This document shows positions 34,099 through 43,267 of a stretch of 48,694 nucleotides of DNA, piece by piece. The DNA lies in contig NZ_AWUK01000068.1 in NCBI RefSeq assembly GCF_000499205.1, forward strand, positions 1-48,694, in the 5' to 3' direction. The position numbers and the translations under genes were made by a program. The notes beneath the pieces are model-generated. The model saw only the letters and a list, made by a program, of their open reading frames with translations. It was not told where the DNA came from and made no database searches. The DNA is from Paenibacillus sp. MAEPY2. GTDB lineage: Bacteria; Bacillota; Bacilli; Paenibacillales; Paenibacillaceae. Within the stretch, counting starts at the first letter, position 1. Every line of letters starts with the position of its first letter.

Positions 34099-35134
34099 GA
34101 CGCTTCCTCCTTCCGGTTTGCTCTGTTTCGTAATACACCCATAATGCACTGCTGCGGAATACGAGCGCAGTGAACAGAAGGATAATTACAAAGAGTACCC
34201 AGGCCAGTGCCGAACCGTAGCCCATTTTGAACCACATAAAGGCATTTTGATATAGATAGTAGGCGTAGAACAACAATGAATTATCCGGTCCACCGTTTAC
34301 CATGAAGCCTTGGGTAAAGGTCTGGAATGCCCCGATCATACTTGTAACTGTATTGAAGAATAAAATTGGTGAAATCTGCGGCAGCGTCACATGCCAGGCT
34401 TTTCTTGCTGCCGTTGCTCCATCAATCTCGGCTGCCTCATACAAGCTTTGTGGAATATCCGAAAGACCGGCCAGATAGATAATCATATTGCCTCCGACCG
34501 TCCACAGGCTCATGATAATGACTGCAGGCATTGACCATTCTGGACTGGAGAACCAGCCGGGGCCTTCGATACCTATCCTACGCAATAACGAATTGACCAG
34601 ACCGACATTCGGGTTAAAGATCCAGATAAACAGCACCATTTGTGCAACACCCTGCACGAGCGTTGGCAAATAATATATTGTACGGAAAAAATAAATTCCG
34701 CGTAGCTTTAAATTCATTAGCAAGGCAATCGCAAGAGAGAGAATGACCTGCAGGGGTACACTTACAAGCGTGTAATAGAAGGTCACGGACAGCGATTTAT
34801 AAAACATGGTATCCTTGAACAGCATGCGGTAGTTGTCCAAACCGATCCATTTCGGGTCGCTGACGACCTCCCATTTGTTGAAACTGATATAGAAAGAAAA
34901 AATCATCGGACCTACGGTAAATAACAGAAAACCAATGATCCAGACCGAGACGAACAAATAAAAACTCGCTGCTTTGGTATGGATAATCTTCTTTTTCACA
35001 AGAGCGCTGGTAATGGTAAAGATGATAGCGAATACTAGCACGATAACGGTCAGAAAAGGGAGAAGAGGCAGCAAAGCTGCTGGTGCCCCTATTCCTTCAT
35101 AGAAATTGTAGATCCCTTCTATTATTCCATTCAT
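34076..35134 (-). CDS. ABC sugar permease, MalF/LacF-like (CUT1)
   Basis: A 352-residue membrane subunit. Two helices precede the usual six, with a basic linker (VKKKIIHTK); the EAA loop is YEAAEIDGATAARKAWHVTLP. GGGAG precedes the ATG. The C terminus is very basic (RRKRRVRKKRA) and its last codons overlap the start of the next permease. Partner of the MalG-like protein. Confidence 0.9.
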   Translation of the reverse strand: MNGIIEGIYNFYEGIGAPAALLPLLPFLTVIVLVFAIIFTITSALVKKKIIHTKAASFYLFVSVWIIGFLLFTVGPMIFSFYISFNKWEVVSDPKWIGLDNYRMLFKDTMFYKSLSVTFYYTLVSVPLQVILSLAIALLMNLKLRGIYFFRTIYYLPTLVQGVAQMVLFIWIFNPNVGLVNSLLRRIGIEGPGWFSSPEWSMPAVIIMSLWTVGGNMIIYLAGLSDIPQSLYEAAEIDGATAARKAWHVTLPQISPILFFNTVTSMIGAFQTFTQGFMVNGGPDNSLLFYAYYLYQNAFMWFKMGYGSALAWVLFVIILLFTALVFRSSALWVYYETEQTGRRKRRVRKKRA

Positions 35135-35146
35135 AGTTTGCTCCCG

Positions 35147-36397
35147 TTAGTTTTGTTGTAAAATCTGATTTATCTTCTCTGCTACCTGCGGGAATACTTC
35201 CTTTACATCCTTGTTTCCAATTCCGATTGGTGTCGTATCATCGATAGCTTTCATCACGTTGTTGATTTCATTCGTACCCTTCTGGGCTTCCTGTGTATGC
35301 TGCTTCTCGGCGGCAAGGACGAAGGCTTTCAGGTTCTTGTCTGGGGAAACAGCTTCAAACGCACTTGTTGCACTGGAAATAACCGGCACCCCATAAGCAT
35401 TCTTGTTCCCTCCGATGATTTTTTGCACCTCTTCGTTTTGTGTAAGGTGATTAATGAAAGTTTCGGCGGCTTCAGAATTCTTGCTGTCTTTGCTTAGAGC
35501 CAGCCCGTTAACTTCTTTGGAACCGCCGTTCCCTGGGAAAGGAACAATGTCCCATTTGAATTTCTGTACATCAGCCATTTGCGGTAAATACCAAGGACCA
35601 AAGTCGGTGAACATGCCGATCCTTCCTCCCAGATACCAGTTCATCATGCTTTGTCCCTGCTTCTCACTATCGTTCGGCACGATTCCCGCTTGTTTGCTAG
35701 AGACAATATACTCCGCAGCTGCTATGGCTTCCGGCGAATCAAGTGCCGACTTGCTCAGATCATCACTGTAAAATTGACCGCCAAACGCATAAATCCAGTT
35801 ACCGAGCCACAGTGGTTCTGAACCAAAAATCTTTGTTGCCCCTTCTCCAGAAGTGAGATTCTTAGCGATGTCATTGAATTGTTCAACCGTCATCGGTTCA
35901 GTCTTGCTTGGAAGCGGAATGTTATTTTTCTCGAAAAGATCGACGTTAATCGCCATGACTTTAGGCTTGATAATAAATGGTGCTGCATATGCTATGCCAT
36001 CTACACTCATGGAATCGACAAGGGAAGGAGAACTGAAGAGTGACTTATCTATTTTCAACTCTTGGAAAGCGTTTGCAAAACCAGGCAGATCCCCTCCTGA
36101 GATCAGCATGACATCAGGAGTCGTTCCTCCTGCAATCATCGTCTGTAGCTTGGTAAGATAATCCTTCTGTATCCATTGGCTCTCAACCTGAATGTCGGGG
36201 TAATTGGTCTCGAAGTTATCAATGGCCTGCTTGATCGCATCAGCTTCTGACTGAGCTCCCCAGAATGCAAACGTTATTTTCCCCTTGTCTTTCGTCCCGC
36301 TCTGACTTTCCGACGAGTTCCCTCCATTTCCGGAACACGCCGACAACGCAATTACAACAAGTAGAGATAAAATAATCAAAGACCATTTTTTCACCAT
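35147..36397 (-). CDS. CUT1 extracellular sugar-binding lipoprotein
   Basis: A 416-residue exported lipoprotein with lipobox ALSAC (Cys21), followed by a Ser/Gly-rich linker. It is a MalE-class binding protein (KITFAFWG; FETNYPDIQVESQW; TTPDVMLISGGDLP). AGGGGG precedes the ATG. It should feed the two permeases downstream. The convergent placing with a GH36 alpha-galactosidase under the same LacI regulator suggests alpha-galactosides as ligand, but this is inference. Confidence 0.9.
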   Translation of the reverse strand: MVKKWSLIILSLLVVIALSACSGNGGNSSESQSGTKDKGKITFAFWGAQSEADAIKQAIDNFETNYPDIQVESQWIQKDYLTKLQTMIAGGTTPDVMLISGGDLPGFANAFQELKIDKSLFSSPSLVDSMSVDGIAYAAPFIIKPKVMAINVDLFEKNNIPLPSKTEPMTVEQFNDIAKNLTSGEGATKIFGSEPLWLGNWIYAFGGQFYSDDLSKSALDSPEAIAAAEYIVSSKQAGIVPNDSEKQGQSMMNWYLGGRIGMFTDFGPWYLPQMADVQKFKWDIVPFPGNGGSKEVNGLALSKDSKNSEAAETFINHLTQNEEVQKIIGGNKNAYGVPVISSATSAFEAVSPDKNLKAFVLAAEKQHTQEAQKGTNEINNVMKAIDDTTPIGIGNKDVKEVFPQVAEKINQILQQN

Positions 36398-36436
36398 TTT
36401 TCCCCCTATTGAATTGAATATTTAAATGACGTCAAG

Positions 36437-37492
36437 TCAACCTTCTGTGTCCCCTACGGACCTGATTTCCGCACCACAGCTGCTTCTAATAATCAGCTTC
36501 GACGGAATCACGATCTTTAACGGCACTTCTCTGCCACCGATTCGTTCAAGCAGCATTTTTACCGCGCTCTGGCCCATTTGTTCAGTGTAGATTTTCACCG
36601 TGGTTAACGGCGGATTGGCATAAGAAGCCATTTCAATATCATCGATGCCGACAATTGCGATATCACTCGGCACCTTTAAGCCGGCCTCCTTCAACGCCCT
36701 TCCGGCAGCTATGGCCATGGGGTCAGAACCAATCAGGAAAGCTTCCGGTAAATCCTGCTTCTCAATAGCTTCCTTCATGAGCTGATACCCGGTGGACATG
36801 GAGAAATTATTACCGATATGCACATGCTCGGGCAGGTACAGATTTTTCTGCTTCATATAAGCTTCAAAACTGCTTTGCCGCTGATCCACTGAATCTATAC
36901 CAGAGTTGGAACCGAAACGATTAATAAAATCGCGTGAGCTGATCAGGCCGATCCTTTCATAACCAAGTCCGGTAAGATGATCCAAAGCCATCCGGGTTAC
37001 CTTGTCAAAATCGACGACGACGGAATCAAAGCGGTCCTCATCCGGCGAATAGTCGACAAAAACAATGTTATGTATCCGGCTGAAGTACAAATTGTATGGA
37101 TCGAATTCGAACTTGCCGATCACGATAAGGCCATCAAGCCCTGACAGGCTTTCATACGAATCATGGTTCACCCAGCGAATAGTCCGAGTAATGTGAAGCC
37201 CCAGCAGATTGAATTCTTTCTCGATTTGCAGCCTTATCGTCAGGTAATACGGATCCTCCGACTCAAATTGCTCCGAACAGAAGGTCACCAGTCCAATTTT
37301 ATAATCCTTCAACTGCGCCGCTTGATTGGTATGACGACGTTGGGTTACTTTATATTGCAGCTGTTCTGCAGCTGAAAGAATTTTTCGTCTTGTTTCCTCC
37401 AATACCGATAAGGAAGGATCGCCGTTCAGTACACGGGAAACTGTAGATGGAGAAACACCGGCCAGACTTGCAATATCACGAATAGTTGACAC
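36437..37492 (-). CDS. LacI/GalR-family repressor of the sugar locus
   Basis: A 351-residue regulator. HTH at the N terminus (TIRDIASLAGVSPSTVSRVLNG), hinge to about residue 60, then a periplasmic-binding-like effector domain (DYKIGLVTFCSE; IGLISSRDF; DIAIVGIDDIEMASYANPPLTTV). The start is GTG after AAAAGGTGAT. It is the first gene of the operon and is divergent from the GH36 gene, so it can control both directions. Operator candidates lie in the 317-base intergenic region. A weak internal promoter may also precede the binding-protein gene. Confidence 0.92.
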   Translation of the reverse strand: MSTIRDIASLAGVSPSTVSRVLNGDPSLSVLEETRRKILSAAEQLQYKVTQRRHTNQAAQLKDYKIGLVTFCSEQFESEDPYYLTIRLQIEKEFNLLGLHITRTIRWVNHDSYESLSGLDGLIVIGKFEFDPYNLYFSRIHNIVFVDYSPDEDRFDSVVVDFDKVTRMALDHLTGLGYERIGLISSRDFINRFGSNSGIDSVDQRQSSFEAYMKQKNLYLPEHVHIGNNFSMSTGYQLMKEAIEKQDLPEAFLIGSDPMAIAAGRALKEAGLKVPSDIAIVGIDDIEMASYANPPLTTVKIYTEQMGQSAVKMLLERIGGREVPLKIVIPSKLIIRSSCGAEIRSVGDTEG

Positions 37493-37578
37493 TACTAATC
37501 ACCTTTTCACTTCATATTTGGGAAACACCCCTCACAATCATTTTATAGTTTTGCCAAGCAATTGCCAATCACATTGTA

Positions 37579-37603
37579 TTTTGTTTACTAAACATTAGCA
37601 AAC
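37579..37603. promoter_or_regulatory. Operator candidate 1 for the LacI-type repressor
   Basis: TTTGTTTACTAAACATT with GCAAAC at its end: GTTTAC (37583-37588) and GCAAAC (37598-37603) form an imperfect inverted repeat. Nearly the same block recurs about 146 bases downstream, next to the GH36 promoter. Confidence 0.5.
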
Positions 37604-37640
37604 TAATGCGTGAATTCAATATAACAGAGTTCAAATCGTT

Positions 37641-37659
37641 TGACAATAACTTATTGTCA
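37641..37659. promoter_or_regulatory. Perfect palindrome in the LacI-GH36 intergenic region
   Basis: TGACAATAA-C-TTATTGTCA has perfect 9-bp arms around one base. It fits a dimer-binding site but differs from the GTTTAC repeats, so it may be for a second regulator. Confidence 0.45.
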
Positions 37660-37724
37660 TCGCTTACATGTATTTTTTTCACCCTAAAATGGTATTTACA
37701 TTTCAATTTTTGTTTATTCATATT

Positions 37725-37758
37725 ATTTGTTTACTAAATATTTTGTAAACGATATACT
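37725..37758 (+). promoter_or_regulatory. GH36 promoter overlapped by operator candidate 2
   Basis: GTTTAC (37729-37734) and GTAAAC (37745-37750) form a perfect inverted repeat with a 10-base spacer. It overlaps a promoter with TTTACT (37730-37735), a 17-base spacer and TATACT (37753-37758). Repressor bound here would occlude polymerase. Confidence 0.6.
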
Positions 37759-37809
37759 CTAAACAAGGTATTGTTAGTCCCTTATCTTTTTATACGAGCA
37801 GGAGGTATT

Positions 37810-39585
37810 ATGAAAACTTTAATCAACTACGATTGTCCCACTGTAATTATTAACAGTAACAGCACCCTATTTAACAGCTTTACCAACATTGAAACCATAA
37901 CGGAGAACCTTTTTCTGGTCCATATCCGGTTAACAGCTGTGAACAAAGAACAGCCGCCAGTGTGCCGAATCGAGTGGTCTATTCCCGCCGTAGACATCCA
38001 CTCTTTATGGCATCCGGGAACAGACCGCAATAAAGCCTTTCAAGTGGATTGGGGTGACGGTTTCCAGTCCAAAAGCACTTCTCTCGCACCTGTAGCCTCC
38101 CTATACAATCTAGAGGGGCGGAATCGAATGACCTTCGCTTTTAGCGATGCATTGAACAGCGTGTCGATAAAAGCCGGTATCCATGAAGAGGATTCCACCT
38201 TCCTATGCTCTGTTACTCTGTTTGAAGAAGCTATGCCGAAACTGGATCATTACGAAGCTACGCTCCGAATCGACCGCAGGGATATTCCCTTCTATAATGC
38301 GTTGGAAGAGGTAACCGAGTGGTGGGAGAGCCTTCCCGGGTATGAACCCGCCGCAGTTCCTGATATAGCCCTCGCCCCCATGTACTCCACGTGGTATTCC
38401 TATCATCAGAAGCTGACCGCTTCCGAATTGGAGGAACAATGCAGACTTGCTATGGAACTTGGTTGTGAAACCATTATCGTTGATGATGGCTGGCAGACGG
38501 ACGACAACAACCGGGGTTATGCCTTTACCGGGGACTGGGAAGTCTATGCGGGCAAAATACCGAACATGAAAACTCATGTGGATACCGTACATCGGCTGGG
38601 TATGAAATATATGCTATGGTACTCCGTGCCATTTGTAGGTAAGTGCAGCAAGGTATGGAGCAAGTTCGAGAATAAACTATTGCGGGTAGATGAGAAGCTG
38701 AATGCGGGAGTGATGGACCCCCGGTACCCGGATGTCCGGGAATACCTGATCAGCACCTATGAACAGGCCGTATCCAGGTGGGATATCGACGGTCTGAAGC
38801 TGGATTTTGTGGATAGCTTCAGACTGAGTCCGGATCAGAAGGAAGGAACAGCGGAAGGACGGGATTATAAATCAGTGCCTGAAGCGGTGGACCGCCTGCT
38901 CTCCGATGTTATGGAGCGACTGAGAGCCATCAAGCCGGATATTCTTATCGAATTCCGCCAAACGTACATCGGTCCGCTAATGCGAAAATACGGTAACATA
39001 TTCCGGGCCAACGATTGCCCGAACGACTCTATCCAAAATCGGGTCCGCACGCTCGACCTGCGACTATTGTCGGGAAATACAGCCGTCCATTCCGACATGA
39101 TCATGTTCAACCCTGAAGAACCGGTCGAAAGCGCAGCCATGCAGCTGATCAATGTTCTTTTCTCAGTGCCTCAAATCTCTGTTCGTCTCGATGAGATTGG
39201 AGAAGTGTATGCTGGAATGCTCCGCTTCTGGCTCTCCTTCTTCAAGGAGAACAGTGACATTCTGCTGAAAGGTAAGATAGCTCCGGTACAACCCGAGTTA
39301 CTTTACCCACTTGTCAGTGCCCAAAGAGCAGGTACGAAAATTGTCGCCGTTTACGCTGATATTGTTGTCCCAATGGACGCTACCTATGACCGATTCATTG
39401 TAGTCAACGGAACTTATAATGAACAAGTAGTTGTCCGTTGCCACCATCAGGGTCGTTATGACTTAACTGTAAAAAATTGCTGTGGTCAAGTTGTTCTACT
39501 TCGCCAAATCGACCTTCAGGACGGTTTGTACGAGCTCCCCATCGCGAGAGCTGGTGTAGTCATTTTACAACGTATAGATAATTGA
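37810..39585 (+). CDS. Alpha-galactosidase, GH36-like
   Basis: A 591-residue cytoplasmic enzyme. N-terminal beta-sandwich (1-180), then a (beta/alpha)8 barrel: MYSTWYSYHQ, IIVDDGWQTDD, the nucleophile in GLKLDFVDSF (D332), and an acid/base candidate in FRANDCPND (D402 or D406). GH36 enzymes release terminal alpha-galactose from melibiose/raffinose-type sugars. The length is shorter than the classic 720-residue members. GAGGAGG-like CAGGAGG precedes the ATG at 37810; the open frame 39 bases longer is ignored. It is divergent from, and probably repressed by, the LacI-type protein. Confidence 0.85.
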   Translation: MKTLINYDCPTVIINSNSTLFNSFTNIETITENLFLVHIRLTAVNKEQPPVCRIEWSIPAVDIHSLWHPGTDRNKAFQVDWGDGFQSKSTSLAPVASLYNLEGRNRMTFAFSDALNSVSIKAGIHEEDSTFLCSVTLFEEAMPKLDHYEATLRIDRRDIPFYNALEEVTEWWESLPGYEPAAVPDIALAPMYSTWYSYHQKLTASELEEQCRLAMELGCETIIVDDGWQTDDNNRGYAFTGDWEVYAGKIPNMKTHVDTVHRLGMKYMLWYSVPFVGKCSKVWSKFENKLLRVDEKLNAGVMDPRYPDVREYLISTYEQAVSRWDIDGLKLDFVDSFRLSPDQKEGTAEGRDYKSVPEAVDRLLSDVMERLRAIKPDILIEFRQTYIGPLMRKYGNIFRANDCPNDSIQNRVRTLDLRLLSGNTAVHSDMIMFNPEEPVESAAMQLINVLFSVPQISVRLDEIGEVYAGMLRFWLSFFKENSDILLKGKIAPVQPELLYPLVSAQRAGTKIVAVYADIVVPMDATYDRFIVVNGTYNEQVVVRCHHQGRYDLTVKNCCGQVVLLRQIDLQDGLYELPIARAGVVILQRIDN

Positions 39586-40088
39586 GGAGGGATATAAGCA
39601 GGTTATTCACAGGGGCCTTCCATGGTCATATCATAGTCCGTCAAGTAGACAATAATCATAAGAAATTTTATTAAGCGGCGACTTTTCCCCGGATTTCAAC
39701 CGGTGAGAGGTCGCCCAGTTTGTTTTGAGAACGTTCCATGCCCTTGTCCATTTCAGCAATCGGATCATGTTCTTGTTTTTCGACGAGAAGCCCCACACAA
39801 AGTACACGCTGTTTTGGCGGGAAGATGACAAAAGTCACCTTTACGAATTACTTTATACACTTATAAAAATTTTAAATATCCTCGATACACTTCATGTTCA
39901 TCTCAGGTATTGATCCCAAGACTCTTGGATTCCTGAATAATGTAGTCGGCAGGCCTTATCGAATCCTAGCCCTGTACGAAGCGAGGACTTTAAAGCTTGT
40001 TGTCGCAAGAAGAACTATTTTGATATTTTGCTCTACGCTTAGAAAGCGATTGAACGCTTACAAATATATAAGTTGGAACAAAATTCCC
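39586..40088. other. Gene-poor stretch
   Basis: No intact gene is supported. It holds a probable transposase scrap (39674-39830, minus) and AT-rich DNA ending in a plus-strand terminator. A 137-codon plus-strand ORF from 39894 runs across that terminator and into the AraC gene, so it is not credible. Confidence 0.5.
39674..39830 (-). pseudogene. Possible IS3-family transposase C-terminal remnant
   Basis: On the minus strand one frame ends QNKLGDLSPVEIRGKVAA and stop, which matches the usual end of IS3-group OrfB proteins (K-L...LSPVEYR). The residues before it (VGLLVEKQEHDPIAEMDKG) do not match the expected integrase core, so only the tail is recognisable. No terminal inverted repeats are visible. 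A chance likeness is possible. Confidence 0.35.
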
Positions 40089-40112
40089 CCGTCCTTTCGG
40101 ACGGTTTTTTTA
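40089..40112 (+). terminator. Orphan plus-strand intrinsic terminator
   Basis: CCGTCC-TTTC-GGACGG is followed by seven T on the plus strand. It lies 500 bases past the nearest plus-strand gene (GH36) and faces the 3' end of the AraC gene. It ends either a long GH36 3' UTR or an unannotated small RNA. Confidence 0.75.
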
Positions 40113-40157
40113 TTTGTTTTGGGTGGACAAACTGCCTATTGGGATCTGTTCGAACTT

Positions 40158-41036
40158 CTATTCCATAAAATACAGCTGATGTTTCCTGCGGTACTCTCCA
40201 GGCGTGAGGGAAGTTTGACGCTTGAACAAGCGCGTAAAATAGTTGTTGTCCTGCAGTCCGCACAATTCGCCGATGCGTTTCAGGGGGAGCTCAGAATGTG
40301 CCAATAACCGCTTGGCCTTCTCCATCTGCAGGTGATGTCTGTATTGAAGTGGGCTCATACCTGTATACTGCTTCAGGCAGCGGGCCAGATAATCAAAATG
40401 ATAGAGCAAATCCCGCTCCATCTGTCCGGAATCAAACGGCTGCTCCAGGTGCTGACCAAGATAAGCCGCCACCTTCTCACTTAGTAAATAGGAACGAGCC
40501 TGCGGGCTGTTTTGTCTCATTCCCTTCTGTAATTGCAGAAGGAATTGGCCTAACAGAACATGCAGCTCGAATGAACGCTGACGGGTAAGCACACGATGCA
40601 GCTCAAGCATTTCTTTCATTATCGGCTCCAGGGTATGTAGATCCACTCCCGAGAATTTGGGAATTTCAATGACTCCAGGGGGAGCCTCAATGTCCTGGTC
40701 TGTTTGCTGAAGCAGGGGCTGCTCCCATGTCGTCTTTTCTTTTAAAATCAGCTTTTGGACAGAGGGAAGCTGAAAATGAATCCAGTATACCTCCGTCTTC
40801 ACCTCCGTTGGTTTATACCCACGATGTTCTTTGCCAGGTTCAAGAACCAGCATCATGCCTTCCGCTACCTCGTAACGAATCCCATCTTCCTCCATAAATA
40901 TGGCTCCATTGGCGCAAATAATCAGGTCGAACACATCAAAGCAACGCTGGGCATGTTGCATACCCGGCTGCCATTCGGTGTGCCCAATTGCTGCTAATAA
41001 CGGAAACGGCGGAACTTGAAGTTCAAGTACAAGCAT
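40158..41036 (-). CDS. AraC-family regulator with cupin-like sensor domain
   Basis: A 292-residue regulator. The N-terminal half is a cupin-like AraC_binding domain (DVFDLIICANGAIFMEEDG; EGMMLVLEPGKEHRGY); the C-terminal AraC domain has FDYLARCLKQYTGMSPLQYR and LKRIGELCGLQDNNYFTRLFK. Such proteins sense sugars. The ATG at 41036 follows GAAGGGAG; the ATG 21 bases upstream overlaps that site. It is divergent from the GHL6-type glycosidase across 137 bases, which is its likely target. Confidence 0.92.
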   Translation of the reverse strand: MLVLELQVPPFPLLAAIGHTEWQPGMQHAQRCFDVFDLIICANGAIFMEEDGIRYEVAEGMMLVLEPGKEHRGYKPTEVKTEVYWIHFQLPSVQKLILKEKTTWEQPLLQQTDQDIEAPPGVIEIPKFSGVDLHTLEPIMKEMLELHRVLTRQRSFELHVLLGQFLLQLQKGMRQNSPQARSYLLSEKVAAYLGQHLEQPFDSGQMERDLLYHFDYLARCLKQYTGMSPLQYRHHLQMEKAKRLLAHSELPLKRIGELCGLQDNNYFTRLFKRQTSLTPGEYRRKHQLYFME

Positions 41037-41173
41037 GAAAGAGCTCCCTTCATTCAAAATGTAGAGAATGTGCTATATAAAGTCGTAATTGTCAGCTGTT
41101 ATCGAAGCACGTGATCCCTTAGAGTAGTAGATATAATATGATTCTATCACTTAATGACCAGGGGGATGCAAGC

Positions 41174-43153
41174 ATGAAATTTCGTCAGGTTCATCTCGAT
41201 TTTCATACGTCAGAGGCCATTGAAGGCATTGGCCGTGATTTTTCGAAGCAGCAATTTCAGGAGATGCTCAAAACGGGGCATGTCGATTCCATCACCGTAT
41301 TCTCCAAGTGCCATCATGGCTGGGCCTATCACCCGACAACCGCCAATCAAATGCATCCACATCTGAATTTCGACCTAATGGGTGCCCAGATTGAGGCTGC
41401 TCATGAGATAGGCGTGAAGACACCGGTCTATCTCTCCGCCGGCCTGGATGAGCGACTCGCCCGCAAACATCCACAATGGCTCATCCGCAATCAGCAAGAG
41501 CAAATCAGCTGGACAGCAGACTTCATGACGCCAGGATATCATCAATTTTGCATGAACACCCCGTATCTTGATATTCTCGCCCAACAGGTCGAGGAAGTCG
41601 TAAAGCACTATGATGCGGACGGCATCTTCCTTGATATCGTTGGCGTCCGGGAATGTTATTGTCAATATTGTGTTGCCGAAATTCGCACGCAGGGCTCCGA
41701 TCCACGAAACATTCAAGACATGAGAACACTGTGGGAACAGACTTATGCTCGTTATACCCTTCGAATGAATGAGACAGTACATACATTGAAGCCCGGACTA
41801 CCCGTGTTCCACAACAGCAGTCACGTCGACCGCGGGCGGCGGGATCTCGCCCATGTGAATACCCATCTGGAGTTGGAATCGCTGCCAACGGGCGGCTGGG
41901 GGTACGACCACTTCCCACTCTCCGCGCGTTATGCACAGTCACTAGGGATGGATTTTCTGGGCATGACCGGGAAATTCCATACCTCCTGGGGTGAATTCGG
42001 CGGATACAAACATCCAAACGCGCTGCGTTATGAAACTGCGCTGAGCCTTGCGAACGGGGCACGCTGCTCCATCGGGGATCAGCTGCATCCGGCTGGTCAA
42101 ATGGATCTCGCCACGTATTCACTGATCGGTGAAGCCTACCGCGAGGTTGAAGCTAAGGAGGAATGGTGCCGAGATACTACAGCGATAGCCGATATCGCTT
42201 TGCTTTCGGTGGAGGCAACGCGATGGGAAGCGGGAGGTAATCCACATGATCAGCACAACCACTATGATACCGGAGCTGTAAGAGTTTTGCTGGAAGGCCA
42301 CTATCTCTTTGATGTCGTGGATTTGCAGGCTGATCTATCCAAATATAAAGTCGTTATTTTGCCGGATGACATCCTCATCACAGAGTCCATTAAGACCAAG
42401 CTGAAAGGCTTTCTTGCGGAGGGCGGCAAAATGCTCGCCACCGGCCGTTCCGGACTTTCACTGGATGGAACGGGCTTTGAATTCGATTTGGGTGTTGAAT
42501 TTCAGGAGGTATCCCCATTCCGCCCCTCCTATTTCCGTCCACATTTCGAGCTCCCTTCACTGCGTACAGCTTCTTTCGTCATCTATACCGAAGGACAGAA
42601 TACAGTACCGACGACAGACGGCATCGTCCTTGGCAGTAAAGAAAATTCATATTTCAACCGTGACTTGTTCACGTTCTGCTCTCACCAGCACACCCCTTCT
42701 GATCTGCAGGAATCGGGAACGGGCATGGCCGAAGGACGAGACGGGATCTACATCGCGTGGAATGTTTTTGAAGATTACGCAACGAAGGGCAGCCTGCCTA
42801 TCAAGGAAATCATCTGTTATGCGCTGGATCGCTTACTCGACAACAATAAATCCCTAATAACCAATCTCCCTGCACAAGGGGTTACCACGTTACAGGCACA
42901 AGCGAACTCGAAACGCTGGGTGAATCATCTGCTGTATGCTTCTCCTGTGCGCAGAGGATTAGGTGTGGAAGTGATCGAGGATCTTCCTCCACTCATAAAT
43001 ACAGAGGTGACCATTGCGGCGGCTGAAAAAGAAGTACAGGACGTGTACTTGGCACCACAGCGCCTTAGTCTTCCATTCAGTCAGGCGAACGGCCTTGTGA
43101 CCTACACCATACCTCTATGGTCCTGTCATCAAATGGTCGTAATTCAATTTTAG
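41174..43153 (+). CDS. GHL6-type glycosidase with beta-galactosidase trimerisation-like domain
   Basis: A 659-residue cytoplasmic protein. Residues 1-330 form an alpha-amylase-like (beta/alpha)8 barrel of the GHL6 (hypothetical glycosyl hydrolase 6) type: RQVHLDFHTSE, YDADGIFLDIVG (candidate nucleophile Asp), CYCQYC and FHNSSHVDRG. Residues about 350-520 look like the class I glutamine-amidotransferase-like trimerisation domain of GH42 enzymes (IALLSVEATRWE; YKVVILPDDILIT). Close relatives are sometimes called alpha-L-fucosidase or beta-galactosidase, but the substrate is not known. The ATG at 41174 follows GGGGGATG. A TATAAT at 41132-41137 may be its -10. Controlled probably by the divergent AraC protein. 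Confidence 0.75.
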   Translation: MKFRQVHLDFHTSEAIEGIGRDFSKQQFQEMLKTGHVDSITVFSKCHHGWAYHPTTANQMHPHLNFDLMGAQIEAAHEIGVKTPVYLSAGLDERLARKHPQWLIRNQQEQISWTADFMTPGYHQFCMNTPYLDILAQQVEEVVKHYDADGIFLDIVGVRECYCQYCVAEIRTQGSDPRNIQDMRTLWEQTYARYTLRMNETVHTLKPGLPVFHNSSHVDRGRRDLAHVNTHLELESLPTGGWGYDHFPLSARYAQSLGMDFLGMTGKFHTSWGEFGGYKHPNALRYETALSLANGARCSIGDQLHPAGQMDLATYSLIGEAYREVEAKEEWCRDTTAIADIALLSVEATRWEAGGNPHDQHNHYDTGAVRVLLEGHYLFDVVDLQADLSKYKVVILPDDILITESIKTKLKGFLAEGGKMLATGRSGLSLDGTGFEFDLGVEFQEVSPFRPSYFRPHFELPSLRTASFVIYTEGQNTVPTTDGIVLGSKENSYFNRDLFTFCSHQHTPSDLQESGTGMAEGRDGIYIAWNVFEDYATKGSLPIKEIICYALDRLLDNNKSLITNLPAQGVTTLQAQANSKRWVNHLLYASPVRRGLGVEVIEDLPPLINTEVTIAAAEKEVQDVYLAPQRLSLPFSQANGLVTYTIPLWSCHQMVVIQF

Positions 43154-43188
43154 TAAGCACATTTATCGATCATATATCAGCAAACAAA

Positions 43189-43243
43189 AAAAGAAGTCGC
43201 CATCAGCATGGCGACTTCTTCATTGGCGGTTTACTCCGCCAAT
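43189..43243. terminator. Tandem hairpins between convergent genes
   Basis: AAGAAGTCGCCAT/ATGGCGACTTCTT (43191-43220) has a T-run when read on the minus strand, so it mainly ends the aldolase operon. ATTGGCGG/CCGCCAAT (43222-43243) is a second perfect stem beside it. Together they separate convergent transcription. Confidence 0.8.
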
Positions 43244-43267
43244 GTACTATCCTTTAGTGATTAATGA

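Noticed and set aside
33247..36397. A possible missing ABC ATPase within the sugar operon
   Set aside because: No frame with Walker motifs exists in either sugar cluster; this is normal for families served by a shared MsmX-type ATPase, so it is not treated as a loss.
40060..40075. A cre-like TTGTAAGCGTTCAA in the gene-poor gap
   Set aside because: The right half does not match (lacks the conserved CA), and there is no promoter or gene beside it.
39894..40307. A 137-codon plus-strand ORF
   Set aside because: It reads through a strong terminator and into the AraC gene in antisense; its first part has no recognised family.
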